64,000 bases of DNA from Zoroaster sp. YZ-2022 (Eukaryota; Echinodermata; Asteroidea; Forcipulatida; Zoroasteridae): positions 3,596,001-3,660,000 of the forward strand of contig CM055823.1 in NCBI GenBank assembly GCA_029582265.1, written 5' to 3'. This document shows, piece by piece, positions 1 to 10,653 of this stretch. Each line of letters starts with the position of its first letter. Position 1 is the first letter of the stretch. Under the pieces are notes generated by a model. The model did no database searches. It was given only the letters and a program-made list of their open reading frames with translations, and was not told the origin of the DNA. Made by a program: the position numbers and the translations under genes.

Positions 1-640
1 TGAAAATTCAATAAATAGCATTGCGCTCAATTCTTTCCGGTGGAGTAGCATCGTTAAACAAGGCAGCTCCTATCGCTCATCAGCTGTACTGTAAGCTTCG
101 CGCATCACGAAAAGAAACTTGTGAATGTTGCCAGTAGAGATGGTCCCATGGGGTGATTATACTGACAATATAATGGAGGATCATTGGGCCAGTTCTGGCT
201 GCGACAATCATTGCTCATAGTTTTGGTTGGGTTTTCGACCCAATGTGTCCTAAAACCGCGAGTTGCGATTGTCGTAGTAAGTCTGTTTCATTCATGCTGA
301 ACTTCGGGACGACCTGTATTGGTGACTTTGACAAGTCTATTTACGTGACGTCAGCAGCTGGTTTGTGGCCAAAATAGACTGGTCCCTGTTCAGTATCTCA
401 CGCTAGCTCAAGATAGTAACGTCTGGTCTCCGGGCTGCATCGTGCACGCAAACTTGTTTGCGTTTGTAGCATGCGTGCGTAACAACAAGCATCGATGCAA
501 CGAGTGTGATTGTGGTGCAAATAAAGCTTTCCGAAACGAAACAAACATTAACTTCATCGAAATGCCTCGCCTAAAACGAACCAAACAACTTGAGCTAAAT
601 AAATCGGCTGTTAAATGCCAGAAACTAAACTCGGGTAAGT
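1..640. other. Non-coding stretch, probably inside a transposon
   Basis: No supportable gene. The short open frame at 442-642 has no recognisable domain. The next 160 bases are the right end of a hAT-like element whose left end is not in the window, so this stretch is probably its interior. That is inference from position. Confidence 0.4.
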
Positions 641-799
641 AAGTTTTTGTCGGGTAAGTGTTGATTTTTGAAATATTAGTGCCCTTTTTGCTTTTTTACT
701 TTGGCCTTGGTGCCCTTCCCTTTGGCTTTGGTGCCCTTAAAAATTTGCCCCTATCGAAGGCCAAAGTGGCCTTGCCCTAAAAATGAAATTCCAGGCCTG
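641..799 (+). mobile_element. Right end of a hAT-like element (GGTGCCC family)
   Basis: The segment carries repeated GGCCTTGGTGCCC-like motifs and ends with CCAGGCCTG at 799. The same arrangement closes the elements at 30177-31015 and 56455-57314. It interrupts NACHT-like coding sequence that resumes immediately downstream, so the element landed in an NLR exon. The left terminus lies outside the window. Confidence 0.6.
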
Positions 800-802
800 T
801 AC

Positions 803-2010
803 TAAGGAAGTACAAACTTGTTTTTGTCTTGAAAATGCATGCATTAGAACAAACCTGGAAGCTTATTGATGCAATTTCCAATCAGCTCTTAGATGATGAC
901 ATACCTATAAATAAATCTGATTTGAAATCATACATTACCACCAACCCTGACAAAGTGTTGATTTTGATGGATGGTTTTGATGAATTGATGACATCTAAGG
1001 ATGAACTCAGTGAGACCTCATTCGGTTCTATCCTTAAAATGCTTAATCGAAAGATAGCTAGAGAATGTTGTGTTATTGTAACAACCCGCCCCTCACTGTC
1101 ACGTAGCCACTGTGGGTGGCTCCCTCCATGACAATGTAGGATGTGAACTAGCCCTGATAGGACCTTATCTACAGTACACTTACGATAAGGTCCTGACCAT
1201 GAGTACTTCCGTCAGATACCTGTAAAAGTTTGCACTGGATTTTCCTTTTTTTTACCTGTCTTCATTGGGTGAACCGAGGAAATGCAGACACTGTTACTTC
1301 TTAACTGCCTCTTGGAGAAACGTTTTGTGCTGAAATATGTCTAAAAAAAAGAGGATTTCCCTGACATTTCTCAGAGCAACGTCCAATCTGTGTACAAATT
1401 TTCATGTCGTTCATGGCGAATAATGCGCATGAGCATATAAATGAGCATTCATAGGGCTGTATGATTTCATACGATGTCGCCTGCTTGAAAGTTCTATAAC
1501 AAGTGTCCTCCTGTTATCAATGCTACTGCCAAGAACCTGGTCCCACCCCAAAGGAATCTGCTAGGAATTTCTTTACATGTGCTCCCAACCATAGCACAAA
1601 AAATGCACACACACCCACACACACAATTGGAACAATAGCAGCACTTCACACACACACACTTAGTACTGACCTATTTGATTACTGCCCTCATGGGCCAACA
1701 CTTTGATTCTATTCTTATTAACTACTAATTTATTCGAACTTACTTTAGGCCAATCAAAATAAAGGTAAGTAAAATAAACACACTGTGAGGCCTGGTTAGA
1801 AAACTATTATCTTTACTGAAACTGTTATTACTTATGAACTAAATGTCACTTGTGACACTCACTTTGACACATTGGTGACTAAATCACTGATAGAAAAACC
1901 TGTTACACATGTGAAGGTTCTGGGGTTCAATGAAGAAGATATTGAGCAGTATGTGTACAGCTTTTATTCCACAGAACATAAGGCTAAGGAGCTTATACAG
2001 AAAATTAAAT
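803..2010 (+). pseudogene. NACHT-domain (NLR) pseudogene, interrupted
   Basis: Two fragments are homologous to the downstream NACHT exon. Fragment 1 (about 803-1115) reads KYKLVFVLKM-like sequence, then a Walker B block (LILMDGFDEL) and a sensor-type VTTRPS. It matches 5325-5615. Fragment 2 (about 1890-2010) reads VLGFNEEDIEQY, matching VLGFTKDDVEEY near 5670 of the intact copy. The Walker A half is missing because a hAT-like element sits at its upstream edge. Fragments 1 and 2 are separated by about 780 bp of unrelated sequence, and fragment 2 soon meets stops. NACHT domains are the nucleotide-binding oligomerisation ATPases of NLR innate sensors. This copy cannot encode one and is best read as a dead paralogue of the 2341-6416 gene. 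Confidence 0.75.
1116..1889. other. Insertion that splits the NACHT pseudogene
   Basis: Unrelated to NACHT sequence. It holds a hairpin with 11-bp arms at 1159-1169 and 1184-1194 and a CACACA-rich patch near 1606-1665. No terminal inverted repeat or target duplication could be confirmed at its borders, so the element type is unknown. Confidence 0.45.
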
Positions 2011-2148
2011 GCTCTTGCTTTTAATATGTTTATTATGGAAAGAGCAATCAACAATCCCAGACACCATGTTTCGCATATACAATGGCCATTGTGTCTTCAC
2101 TCTAAAAGATAGTAAGATAGTACAACGAAGAGCATTCCTATAGCAAAA

Positions 2149-2182
2149 CGTGTGTAAGATAGTAAATACTATCTTACACACG
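2149..2182. repeat. Perfect 16-bp palindrome with 2-nt loop
   Basis: CGTGTGTAAGATAGTA at 2149-2164 is followed by AA and then by its exact reverse complement at 2167-2182. It lies between the NACHT pseudogene and the first exon of the NLR gene. Confidence 0.85.
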
Positions 2183-2340
2183 AAACATGCATATAAGCAC
2201 ACTTGATCCTACTCCTAAGGGTTTAGACTTCATTATTTCTAAGAGTATTTTTTGTATATGGGCTATTAAAATGACGTCATTTCATCTTTTTAAGTCTGGT
2301 TATTACTCAAGAATGTTCTACATTATTCTTCAATCTTCAG

Positions 2341-2418
2341 ATCGTTCAGAAAAACCTCAGCCGCCCCAGTCAGTCACACAGGATCCTGATGTACGACATA
2401 AACAGCAGATAACATCAG
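2341..2418 (+). CDS. NLR gene, repeated small exon 1 (78 bp)
   Basis: The exon is preceded by a CTTCAG acceptor and followed by a GTAAAG donor. Read with one base from the previous exon, it encodes a Pro/Gln-rich peptide ending QSVTQDPDVRHKQQITS. Its length is a multiple of three and both introns are phase 1, so it can be included or skipped without changing frame. It is the first of three homologous exons. Its upstream intron differs from those of exons 2 and 3, so it marks one edge of the duplication. No start codon or earlier exon was identified. The function of the peptide is unknown. Confidence 0.6.
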
Positions 2419-2534
2419 GTAAAGTATCAGTTTGAAATGTTTGATATATCATAGTGAATATTTAATAAGCTGATGGTTTATAATAATTGATTTCTGAAAA
2501 TTACCAATAGTGTATTATCCATCTATCTTTACAG

Positions 2535-2609
2535 ATCTTCCCATAACATCTCGGCCCCAGTCAGTCACGCAGGATCCTGATGTACGACATAAACAGCAGA
2601 TAACATCAG
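2535..2609 (+). CDS. NLR gene, repeated small exon 2 (75 bp)
   Basis: The acceptor is TTTACAG and the donor GTAAAG. It encodes LPITSRPQSVTQDPDVRHK and then QQITS; the C-terminal half is identical to exon 1. It is phase 1 on both sides. The introns before and after it are almost identical to each other, which shows a recent tandem duplication of a unit of about 191 bp. Confidence 0.6.
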
Positions 2610-2725
2610 GTAAAGTATCAGTTTGAAATGTTTGATATATCATAGTGAATATTTAATCAACTGATGGTTTATAATAATTGATTTCTGGTAATTACCAATA
2701 GTGTATTATCCATCTATCTTTACAG

Positions 2726-2800
2726 ATCTTCCCATAACATCTCGGCCCCAGTCAGTCACACAGGATCAAGCTGTGCAATTTAAACAGGATATATCATCAG
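2726..2800 (+). CDS. NLR gene, repeated small exon 3 (75 bp)
   Basis: The acceptor is TTTACAG and the donor GTAAAG, with phase-1 junctions. It encodes LPITSRPQSVTQDQAVQFK and then QDISS. The N-terminal half matches exon 2 and the C-terminal half has diverged. The changes are in-frame substitutions without stops, which favours coding use. Confidence 0.6.
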
Positions 2801-3629
2801 GTAAAGTTTTGAAATGTTTGTTTGATAATCATCGTGAAGATGTATCCAGCTGTGGTTTATATCATGCATTGCATATGATTACCAACGTCTTTCTATGTAC
2901 TTCAGAAAATATTGGCATCGATTGTTACTTAGAAATGTGGGGGGGGGGGGGGCATGGAATCGGTGATGGATCCAGGATTTGGCTAACATGGGGGGTGGGA
3001 AACCCTGTTCGCACAGCCTCAACCCCTTCTAGGCAAAATATTTGTGGCAAAACAAATCACGAGTTAGAAAATTGATTTCTGTTTCTTGCATAAACAAATA
3101 AATTACATGAAAACAATATTAATACATTTCAAGCCCAAAACCAGGGAAGCGTTGTGCGACCTCTTCATCCACCCATCCACCACCAATAATCTAGAACAGA
3201 AGTTTCAGTGCACCTTTATGCTGGAGGGGTGGATTTACGGGGATGGGGCCCTCATCCATCCCTCTGCATGAGTGATCCATGGCATAAATGTTTGATTCTC
3301 ACCTATGGATTTGAGATTTTTTTAAACGTTTGAAAAGAGTACCAAACGTTACCAAAATATTTGTATTATATAACACACACCATCCATGTCATTTGTTTGG
3401 TGGAACACACATCACGTGTCATCCACTAGTTTTAGCCATTGTGTCTTCACTCTAAAAGATTGTAAGATAGTACAATGAAGAGTATTTCATATACAAATCA
3501 TCCTAATGGAATAGTTCCAGTGTCTTTACTATTATGACGTATAGTCAGGTTCCGATTTGTAATCCTATATAACTGTATTCATATTCATTTAAGTATAGCC
3601 CTAATGCATTTTTCCTGTTCTTTAAAAAG
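2801..3629. other. Intron with repeat fragments
   Basis: Lies between small exon 3 and the RHIM-like exon. It contains a run of G at about 2940-2952. A repeat fragment at about 3385-3490 (GGTGGAACACA ... TTCACTCTAAAAGA) recurs around 60480-60570 and 62040-62060, and a part also occurs at 2085-2115. No coding evidence. Confidence 0.5.
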
Positions 3630-3713
3630 TTAATATCCACGGTCCTGGCAGTTCAGTAATTATTGGTGAAGGAAAAGGCACAACTGTCTGCTGTCATTCA
3701 CAAACATCGAAAG
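3630..3713 (+). CDS. NLR gene, RHIM-like motif exon (84 bp)
   Basis: The acceptor is TTTAAAAAG and the donor GTAATG. Phase is 1 on both sides and the length is 28 codons. It encodes NIHGPGSSVIIGEGKGTTV followed by a short Cys/Ser/Thr tail. The V-I-I-G core, with preceding Gly/Ser and following E-G-K-G-T-T-V, resembles the RHIM amyloid motif, whose core is (I/V)-Q-(I/V)-G. RHIM and RHIM-like motifs carry signals between innate sensors and effectors by templated amyloid assembly. The exon sits just upstream of the NACHT exon, where an NLR signalling module belongs. The Q of the RHIM core is replaced by I, so the assignment is inference. Confidence 0.5.
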
Positions 3714-4956
3714 GTAATGGCAATTACAATTTGTTCAATAAAGGGAGTTTACACCATTGGTAATAACTCGATTAAAAATCATTACTGAATTAAAACCAAA
3801 ATCTTACTTGATGTGACGTTGGCGATGGTACCAAACACCATGAGATATGTTTCCATCTGACGTGCTTTAATGTTTAAAATAATAACTTGAAATATGTTAC
3901 AAAATTTGAAAGTGATCACGGCTGTGATACTTTTTCCACATTAGAATGAATGCAGAGAAATCCAAATGCATTTGCACTATTTTCTCGTTCATGACTTAAT
4001 GAAATGTGTTGAAACTACATGTACATGTATATGATGCATTTACAGTCATTTTACCAATGGTGTACAATCTCTTTATGTGTTCCATTCCATATATGAACCC
4101 TGTTCATTTAATTAGTGTAAAATACACTGTTTCCCAAATCTCAATGTAAACTATTGATTGAATACCATTGAGAATGGTATTCTCAATAAGCAATCAGTTT
4201 CCCATTATTTATACTCGATGTAAAAATGACGGTATCAAACATTTCTTGAAACCTTTCTGCCTGAGGTACTTTTGTTTTGAACAACAGTCAAATTTTATTC
4301 CCAAATTATAAACATCTGAATTTTGTTGACAAATTATTAAAATAAAATTCGCTGTAAACACAAGTGTAATTTTAATGGACATGTTTTTGCGTTTATTCTT
4401 CAACGGCAAAAACTTGTCGTGGTGTTTACCAAAACATGTTTGTGCGTGTATGAATTTAGACACAAAGACACGTTTACAATTTAGACACAAAAACATGTTT
4501 AAAAAACATGTATATAGGAGGATAACACTTTTGAACATCACAAAAGGTGTCAACTTTTCTTTTACAGTATTTGTGTTTGCAGATTGTAATTTCTGACTGC
4601 ATTTTCACTGTTTTCTCATTAATAACACACAGCAATGAGCTGAAACTTTCACATGACAATTGTTTTGTATATTATATCTTAATTGATATGGAGTGATACA
4701 TAGCAGAATCAGTTTACTAATGGTATACTTTCCCTTCAATACTTCAAATAATTTAATCATTGAATCATTAAACATGATAATGCTGTGATAATCCTGAAAC
4801 GAAAGTGATTTCCAATTGTCAGACCTTTTTGGTGGCAAATGTAAAACAAATCATTTACTCAACCGTCACACATAGTGTATATCATTATCAAATGTTGCTA
4901 TATTGTTTGCGTTCCTTTTTCTATTTTATTGATGTTCAATTATTTTGTATTTACAG
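3714..4956. other. Intron before the NACHT exon
   Basis: AT-rich and without a supportable exon. Several short open frames on both strands here are low-complexity. The intron ends in a pyrimidine-rich TTTACAG acceptor at 4956. Confidence 0.6.
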
Positions 4957-6416
4957 AAACAAGGCCCCTCACAGATCCTTCACAAGTTGCCGCTGACAAA
5001 TGTAATGCAGCATTGAAAGAACACTACACAACGACAGGTAGCTATGTGAATATAAATCCTTTTGTGGATGATGATGAAAGGGAAATCGAAATAATTTATG
5101 TAAAATTGCAGTTGGAAAAAAGCGGAAGAGGTACAGCGGAAGTTACAAGTCCATATGGAGATAGAACACAAAAGCCAGAGACATTGAATTCTATTGAATA
5201 TGAAAAGATATTTTCCATTGATGGCGGTCTCATTAAGCGACTTATTTTCTGTGGCAAAGGGGGTGTAGGGAAGTCAACGTTCTTTGTTAAGATTGCCTAC
5301 GACTGGGCTGTTGGTTTCAGTGATGTACTCAACAAGTACAAACTTGTATTTGTTTTGAAAATGTGTGCATTAGACCAAAGCTCAAACCTTATTAAGGCAA
5401 TCTTTGACCAACTGCTCGCCCGAGACGTAGACATTTCAAAAGAAGCTTTGGATTCATTTATCCTCCAAAAACCTAATGATGTTTTGATTCTTTTGGATGG
5501 TTTTGATGAGTTGAAAACAACAACTCTCACCGAAAATGAATTTGGGTCAATCCTAACAGCTCTGAATAGACAAATATACCGTGCATGTTGCATAGGTGTA
5601 ACAACCCGTCCTTCCATCTTGAGCGATTAAGGAAAAAATCATTGGTTCAAAATCCTTGCATACACCTAAATGTTCTTGGTTTTACAAAAGATGATGTGGA
5701 AGAATACGTCAGAAAGTTTTTCCCAGAAAACAGTGAGGCACTTATTAAGACAATTCAAAGATCAGATGTTCTTTCTGACTTGGCAAGGAGTCCAATGTTA
5801 CTTGTATTAATGTGTGCAATTTGGAGAGAAGATGCAGCACTTCCATTAACCATGTCACGCTTATACAGTGAGGCAGTGGATAACATATTCAAAAGGAAAG
5901 GCCATGATTCTGATGAAGAAATATCAGAAGTTTTGATCAAAATTGGAGAAGTAGCGCTGAATGGACTCCTTGACCCAGAACTAAAACTTGCATTTCCAGA
6001 GTCTGCATTTGAGAACAATACACTTGCCCTTGCATTAAAGGTAGGCATCCTAAACAGTCAGAGGGTTTTAAAGAATCGCAAATCACATAACAGCATACAA
6101 TTCCTGCATAAAACAATGCAGGAATTGTATGCTGCAAAATACTGGCTGACCCTACCTCCAAAACAATTTGCAACAAAACTATTGAAAATTGGAAAATTTC
6201 AGAATATTTTGGATCACAGAGTGTGATGGAACACACAACATCAGTGATTTTGAGTATCTCCTTCGCTTTTGTTGTGGTGACAATGAAGTGTGCATGAAAA
6301 GAATCTTAATTCCACCTCTAAACCGTAAATTAAACAAGTTACATTACAAAATGATTACAGTATCAAACCATAAAACAACCTTGGTTACCATTGGAAACTA
6401 TAATATGAATATTTGA
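4957..6416 (+). CDS. NLR-like NACHT exon with two frameshifts (possible pseudogene)
   Basis: The exon opens after a TTTACAG acceptor in phase 1, matching the RHIM-like exon's donor phase. About 100 residues of pre-NACHT sequence (TRPLTDPSQV ... YVNINPFVDDD) lead to Walker A GKGGVGKST (5253-5279), Walker B VLILLDGFDEL (5481-5513) and sensor GVTTRPS (5595-5615). Just after TTRPS the frame is lost by one base, and a stop follows at 5628-5630. The other frame continues with HLERLRKK, VLGFTKDDVEEY, ARSPMLLVLMC and FLHKTMQELYAA, all typical of the NACHT-associated helical region of animal NLRs. It stops at 6224-6226, while a third frame continues with NISDFEYLLRFCCGDN to a stop at 6414-6416. The two shifts offset each other. 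They could be real inactivating changes or sequencing errors. No LRR exon is visible downstream. Family knowledge: NACHT ATPases oligomerise on ligand sensing in the cytosol. Confidence 0.8.
6091..6134. repeat. Perfect 19-bp inverted repeat inside the NACHT exon
   Basis: CAGCATACAATTCCTGCAT (6091-6109), loop AAAACA, then the exact reverse complement (6116-6134). It lies in the codons for QFLHKTMQELYAA, a motif conserved in NLRs. Confidence 0.95.
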
Positions 6417-7989
6417 AAACTATAATGAGTAAATAAAAAGCCAAGAAGTGTGAATTTGAGTAATGATGGAACTTAATCAATGATTAAGTTCACAGACACT
6501 CGGAAAGCACTGCATGCAGTGCTATACACACGTCGGTGTAGGGCAAAATTAAATAAATTAATCAATGAATTTATGAAAAATTTGTAGAATCAAAACACAT
6601 GGTTTTTGGTTGTACTTGTGCGTTTCATATTTATATATTTTTTATTTTAATATATATATATATTTGGGGAAGTTGTACATTAATTTATAATACAAAATAC
6701 TACAGCATAATTATAATCTATATTGAAAGATCATATCGTTTTTTATATTGAATGTTATTTATCAATTTACAAATGTTAAAGATGGATCACCTCTGTTTTA
6801 CCGGCAATTTCCAGAAGTTTGTGTGTGTATTGGAACATTGATAATATGGACACCAGGTTTATGTAGTATTGTTATACAGACGACAATTTATACAAATTAT
6901 CAGTGGTGTAAATTTGTTAAAGGTGTGATGGATGATTCAAAATGTCCAATTCCAGTGACCCCCTTTATGAACGTGATCCAGTCCTAAACCCTCCCCAACA
7001 CCCGAAAATGTTTTATTTATTTATTTTTGAATTAGATTTTTTGTTATTTCAAGGTTGAAATAATTTGATAACAATGGAAGTCCTAAATCATGTTCAAATA
7101 AGAGAATCCAAATTTTCCGAGGAGTTTGTCCAATATTTGTTTTTACTTGACCCAAAGGTTAGTGGGGTGATCCTGGACCATCCCCCAACAAAATATTGTT
7201 ATACCCCATCCCCTGGGATTTACACCCATCCAGTTTATACCTTCGAGTTTATATACATAATATATTACACAATAATATGATTATTTCATTATTTTTTAAC
7301 TGTTCTGAAATTGTAGAACCACGATGAACCGTTGATTTATATAATTAATGACGTCATAACCGTACACGTGATTTGACGTCATTATGTTATTGTATTTTTG
7401 ATATGTGTCAGATTGTCAAGCAAACCATTTATATTCACTGATATGCCGGGATTTTAATTTTAATCATTAATATTCATATTGATATAATGTCATTCTCGTA
7501 TAGCCTTATACTAATTACATGATATAATATCATTATCATATTGTGTTGATGGAAATTTCAGAGCTCAAATAATGTCCATTGATTGACATTTTAAACTGTA
7601 TATCTTGTTAAGTGGTTAAAGATAGAAAGTGAATTTATAAATATGTAATTAAAACCACCTGACCTACATCATGCTCATCTATAAATAATATATGTGTCTA
7701 AATGGTCCAATGGCTGTGACCAAACATTGTTCTACAAACTATTTAATTTTCACTTTTAGTAGTTTGTGTTTTGCGTCATGCAATGACTGAAACAAATTCT
7801 TATTGGCCTTAATCAAATATTGAGTTTTACTTGATAACATTTATTGCTTTTCTATGTATGTGTAGTGTGAAGACTGGAATCATACTTTTTATAAGTCCTT
7901 GTTTGGAGTAAAGAAATAAATGACTGTACAAAACATTAGTGTGTGTGGCTGTTGTACTTTGTCCTTTGTGAATATTATATATAGATAGT
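6417..7989. other. Non-coding, AT-rich, downstream of the NLR exon
   Basis: No LRR-like or other coding exon was recognised. The sequence may include 3' UTR (AATAAA-like words near 6432) and decayed repeats. Short open frames at 6748-6987 and 7065-7280 show no domain. Confidence 0.5.
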
Positions 7990-7993
7990 TTAA

Positions 7994-8212
7994 AGGGACA
8001 ATATCGTCACGATTAACAGGGCATGGAATCGGAGTACTAATTTAAGATTAACTTTGTGACTGAAAAAAATACCCCATATTTATAATAAGGTCATAACCGT
8101 TGCTGCTGCATAAATGACCTAGTAATTTTCAGTCACTGTGTTCATCTTAAACTAGGCCACCGATTCCATGCCCTGTTGAAAGTCTGATCTGACCTTGACG
8201 ATGTATGTCCTT
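7994..8212. mobile_element. TTAA-flanked MITE (AGGGACAATAT family)
   Basis: About 219 bp with long inverted arms; AGGGACAATATCGTCA and ACAGGGCATGGAATCGG are mirrored at the right end. TTAA stands at 7990-7993 and 8213-8216. TTAA target sites are typical of piggyBac-type transposition. Relatives are at 28229-28460 and 54359-54590. Confidence 0.75.
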
Positions 8213-8216
8213 TTAA

Positions 8217-9500
8217 AGATTGTATTGCCCGTGTTTTTGTTAGTATTTCTCACGTGATTTCCCATATGTTACATCAGAGCATTGTTAAGGTATTATCCCC
8301 TTGTAGAATGAAAAACTAAACATTTAAGAATGACACACATTCTTCAAATCTAAGTTTTACATTTAAGCCTCACTCATTAATTGAGGCGCTTAATTTCTGC
8401 TAAATCATGATTTTGTTAAATATTCTGAGAAATATTTTATGAAAACATGGGCGATACTTCTGTAGGTCTTACAAGCTAAAATTTTGGGGACCTTTTCAGA
8501 TATAAATCTCAAAGCTACATTGTTATTCTAGGCCAAGGTTCATGATCTCATTAAAGGCTGAGGGTGGTCGTGTGCGAACAAGGGGGGCGGCGCTCGGGGG
8601 GCTTGAGCCCCCCCCCCCCCCAAGAGGGTCCCCAAAAAAAGGGACAAAAAGAAGAAGGAAAAAAAGAAGAGAGAGAGGGGGAGGAGAAAAGTTGCAAATG
8701 TTTTTTTTATTTAGTTTTTTTTATTCCGGCCCCGGCGGCAGGGTGGATTTCTTTTCATCTTATGCCACTCGCATTTTTTTTCTTCTTTCTGCCAAAATTA
8801 TTTTATTATGATGTCTCATGAAATCTCACTATAATTGTTTAAATTTGCAACAATAACATAAACATTTGAAATCAACGTGCCAATTTGTCCGGGCTAAACT
8901 ATATTTTACGCGGTTCCGGCATTTTTCAAATTTAAGTGTTTTTTAAGGGGAATGCCGGCAAGTATAAGGAAAAAGCAATACATTTTTGTTTACTCACAAT
9001 GATTTATTTTTAGATGTTGTATAATGAAATAATATGCATGAACATGTAACTCTGGTGCAACGACCAGATCCAATCTTATTTTATCATGTGTTGCTTCCTT
9101 TTCTCCATTTTTCTTTAACTCGGCTATGTGCAGGGCATTAAAAAGGCCTGCAATCCTACCCTTTCCAAATTACACATCACATACATGCCCAGGTTAGGGT
9201 TTTAATTTAATTTTTTTAACAGTAATCTGATATAAATAATTATTATGTGACACCGTTTTAGCAACAACAAACAAAGAAAAAGATTACCGGTAGCATCTGG
9301 GTTTGCCGCCCACTGATGGAAAGTAGGTAGTTACTGAATCACAATTTATTGATTGATTTGTGCAGTTCGTAATTATAGACGATACACTAATGTTTGTGTG
9401 TGAGTGAGATTGGCTCTTGCCAGCTTGGCGTTTATGCCCCTCCATAGGAGGTTACCGAGTTCCTAATGGGAAGATCCATCCATACATATTATACATACAT
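8217..9500. other. Non-coding with a low-complexity GC/poly-C patch
   Basis: No gene seen. At 8573-8720 a G-rich run, a C-rich run and A/G-rich tracts stand out against the AT-rich background. The G and C runs around 8598-8622 can pair. Open frames here are products of low complexity. Confidence 0.5.
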
Positions 9501-9507
9501 ACAACCC

Positions 9508-9620
9508 AAAATTACATACATACGTACATATACATACTAGGCCTAGTTGATTTGTGAGAGTAAAATTACATACATACGTACATATACATACAAGGCCTAG
9601 TTGATTTGTGAGAGTAAAAT
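9508..9620 (+). repeat. Two-copy tandem repeat (~55 bp)
   Basis: ACATACATACGTACATATAC followed by a GGCCTAGTTGATTTGTGAG stretch occurs twice head to tail with almost no differences. Confidence 0.8.
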
Positions 9621-10650
9621 CCTGGGTGCGCCATTGGAACGCACCTCACCCCCGCTAGGATCCCCACTATTTCCCCTATTATTACACAATTCTGCCATAT
9701 TTTCACATTTATTCTCTGTACCCTTTGCAAAGATTTCATGTTTGAAATATGCCCCAAATGTGCAGCACTGAGGTGTCTAGAACCCAAACTTCCAGGGCCC
9801 GTAGGCCGGCGCAAACCACCCCACGCCGTTTTGAATCTCAGTAGGCCTATAAATATGCCACGATCTGGTCCAGCTTCTAAATGCCATTCTGGTCCAGCAT
9901 CTGCGAGCCATGAATTAAAAGTTTTGTCATTTTAGTTTATTCTGTTATTCCCTACATTGTTGAATCAGCAATGGTGAATAACAGCTGATCACAAATCACC
10001 TTCTTTGTATTGAAACTATTTAAAAGTATGCTATATGGCCCAAATTGTGTCCATAAAATTCTTGGATGTTGCATGAACATTGTATGAAAATGACATGTGC
10101 ATCTCCTTTTTAAAAACTAACTATCTAACCATTAAAAAAAAAATTGTCAAACAATACTGTTAAAGTTCTTTCCAAATGGTATTTTTGATAAGAAAAATAG
10201 ACAAATAAAAAACAGTGGCGAAGCCGCACTTCATTAATTTTTTAAATTTTTTATTTTAGGTTTCTGATGAACAAGTATGTGTGTGTGTTGACGATAAGCA
10301 ATCGGGGGCACGTTTTTGCGACCGTAACCAGAAACATATTTGAGCCTTGGTCATCGGTTGTGCTGCGATGATGTTATTGTTCTGACCAAATGTGAACCAA
10401 AGTTTGTGATGATCGGTTTAGCTTGGCGGATTGTAAAAAGTAACGAAAGTTTTTTAATTACTTGTTAAAACATGATAAAATGATTCGTATGCCAGTAGAC
10501 ATATATCTTTCAAGTTTATTCCTCGTTTATTCCTAAATTTATTAAAATTTATTCGCGTAGCTACGCCGTCTTGTTTCTGGTCAAGAATATGACGTCGGAA
10601 ACAATTTTCTGGTTAGGGTTGCGAAAACGCGGCACTTTGCAATTTCCTTC
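9621..10650. other. Non-coding, nothing recognised
   Basis: No coding region, RNA gene or complete transposon was identified between the two-copy repeat and the TA-flanked MITE at 10654. Confidence 0.45.
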
Positions 10651-10653
10651 ATA

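Larger units (their letters stand above)
2341..2800 (+). repeat. Tandem exon cassette, three units of ~191-194 bp
   Basis: Exon starts are spaced 194 and 191 bp apart. Exon and intron sequence repeat together, and the two internal introns differ at only a handful of positions by eye. Confidence 0.8.

Noticed and set aside
4875..4956. Met at 4875 as the start of the NACHT protein
   Set aside because: The first 27 codons are AT-rich intron sequence ending in a good TTTACAG acceptor, and the frame joins the upstream phase-1 exons at 4957.
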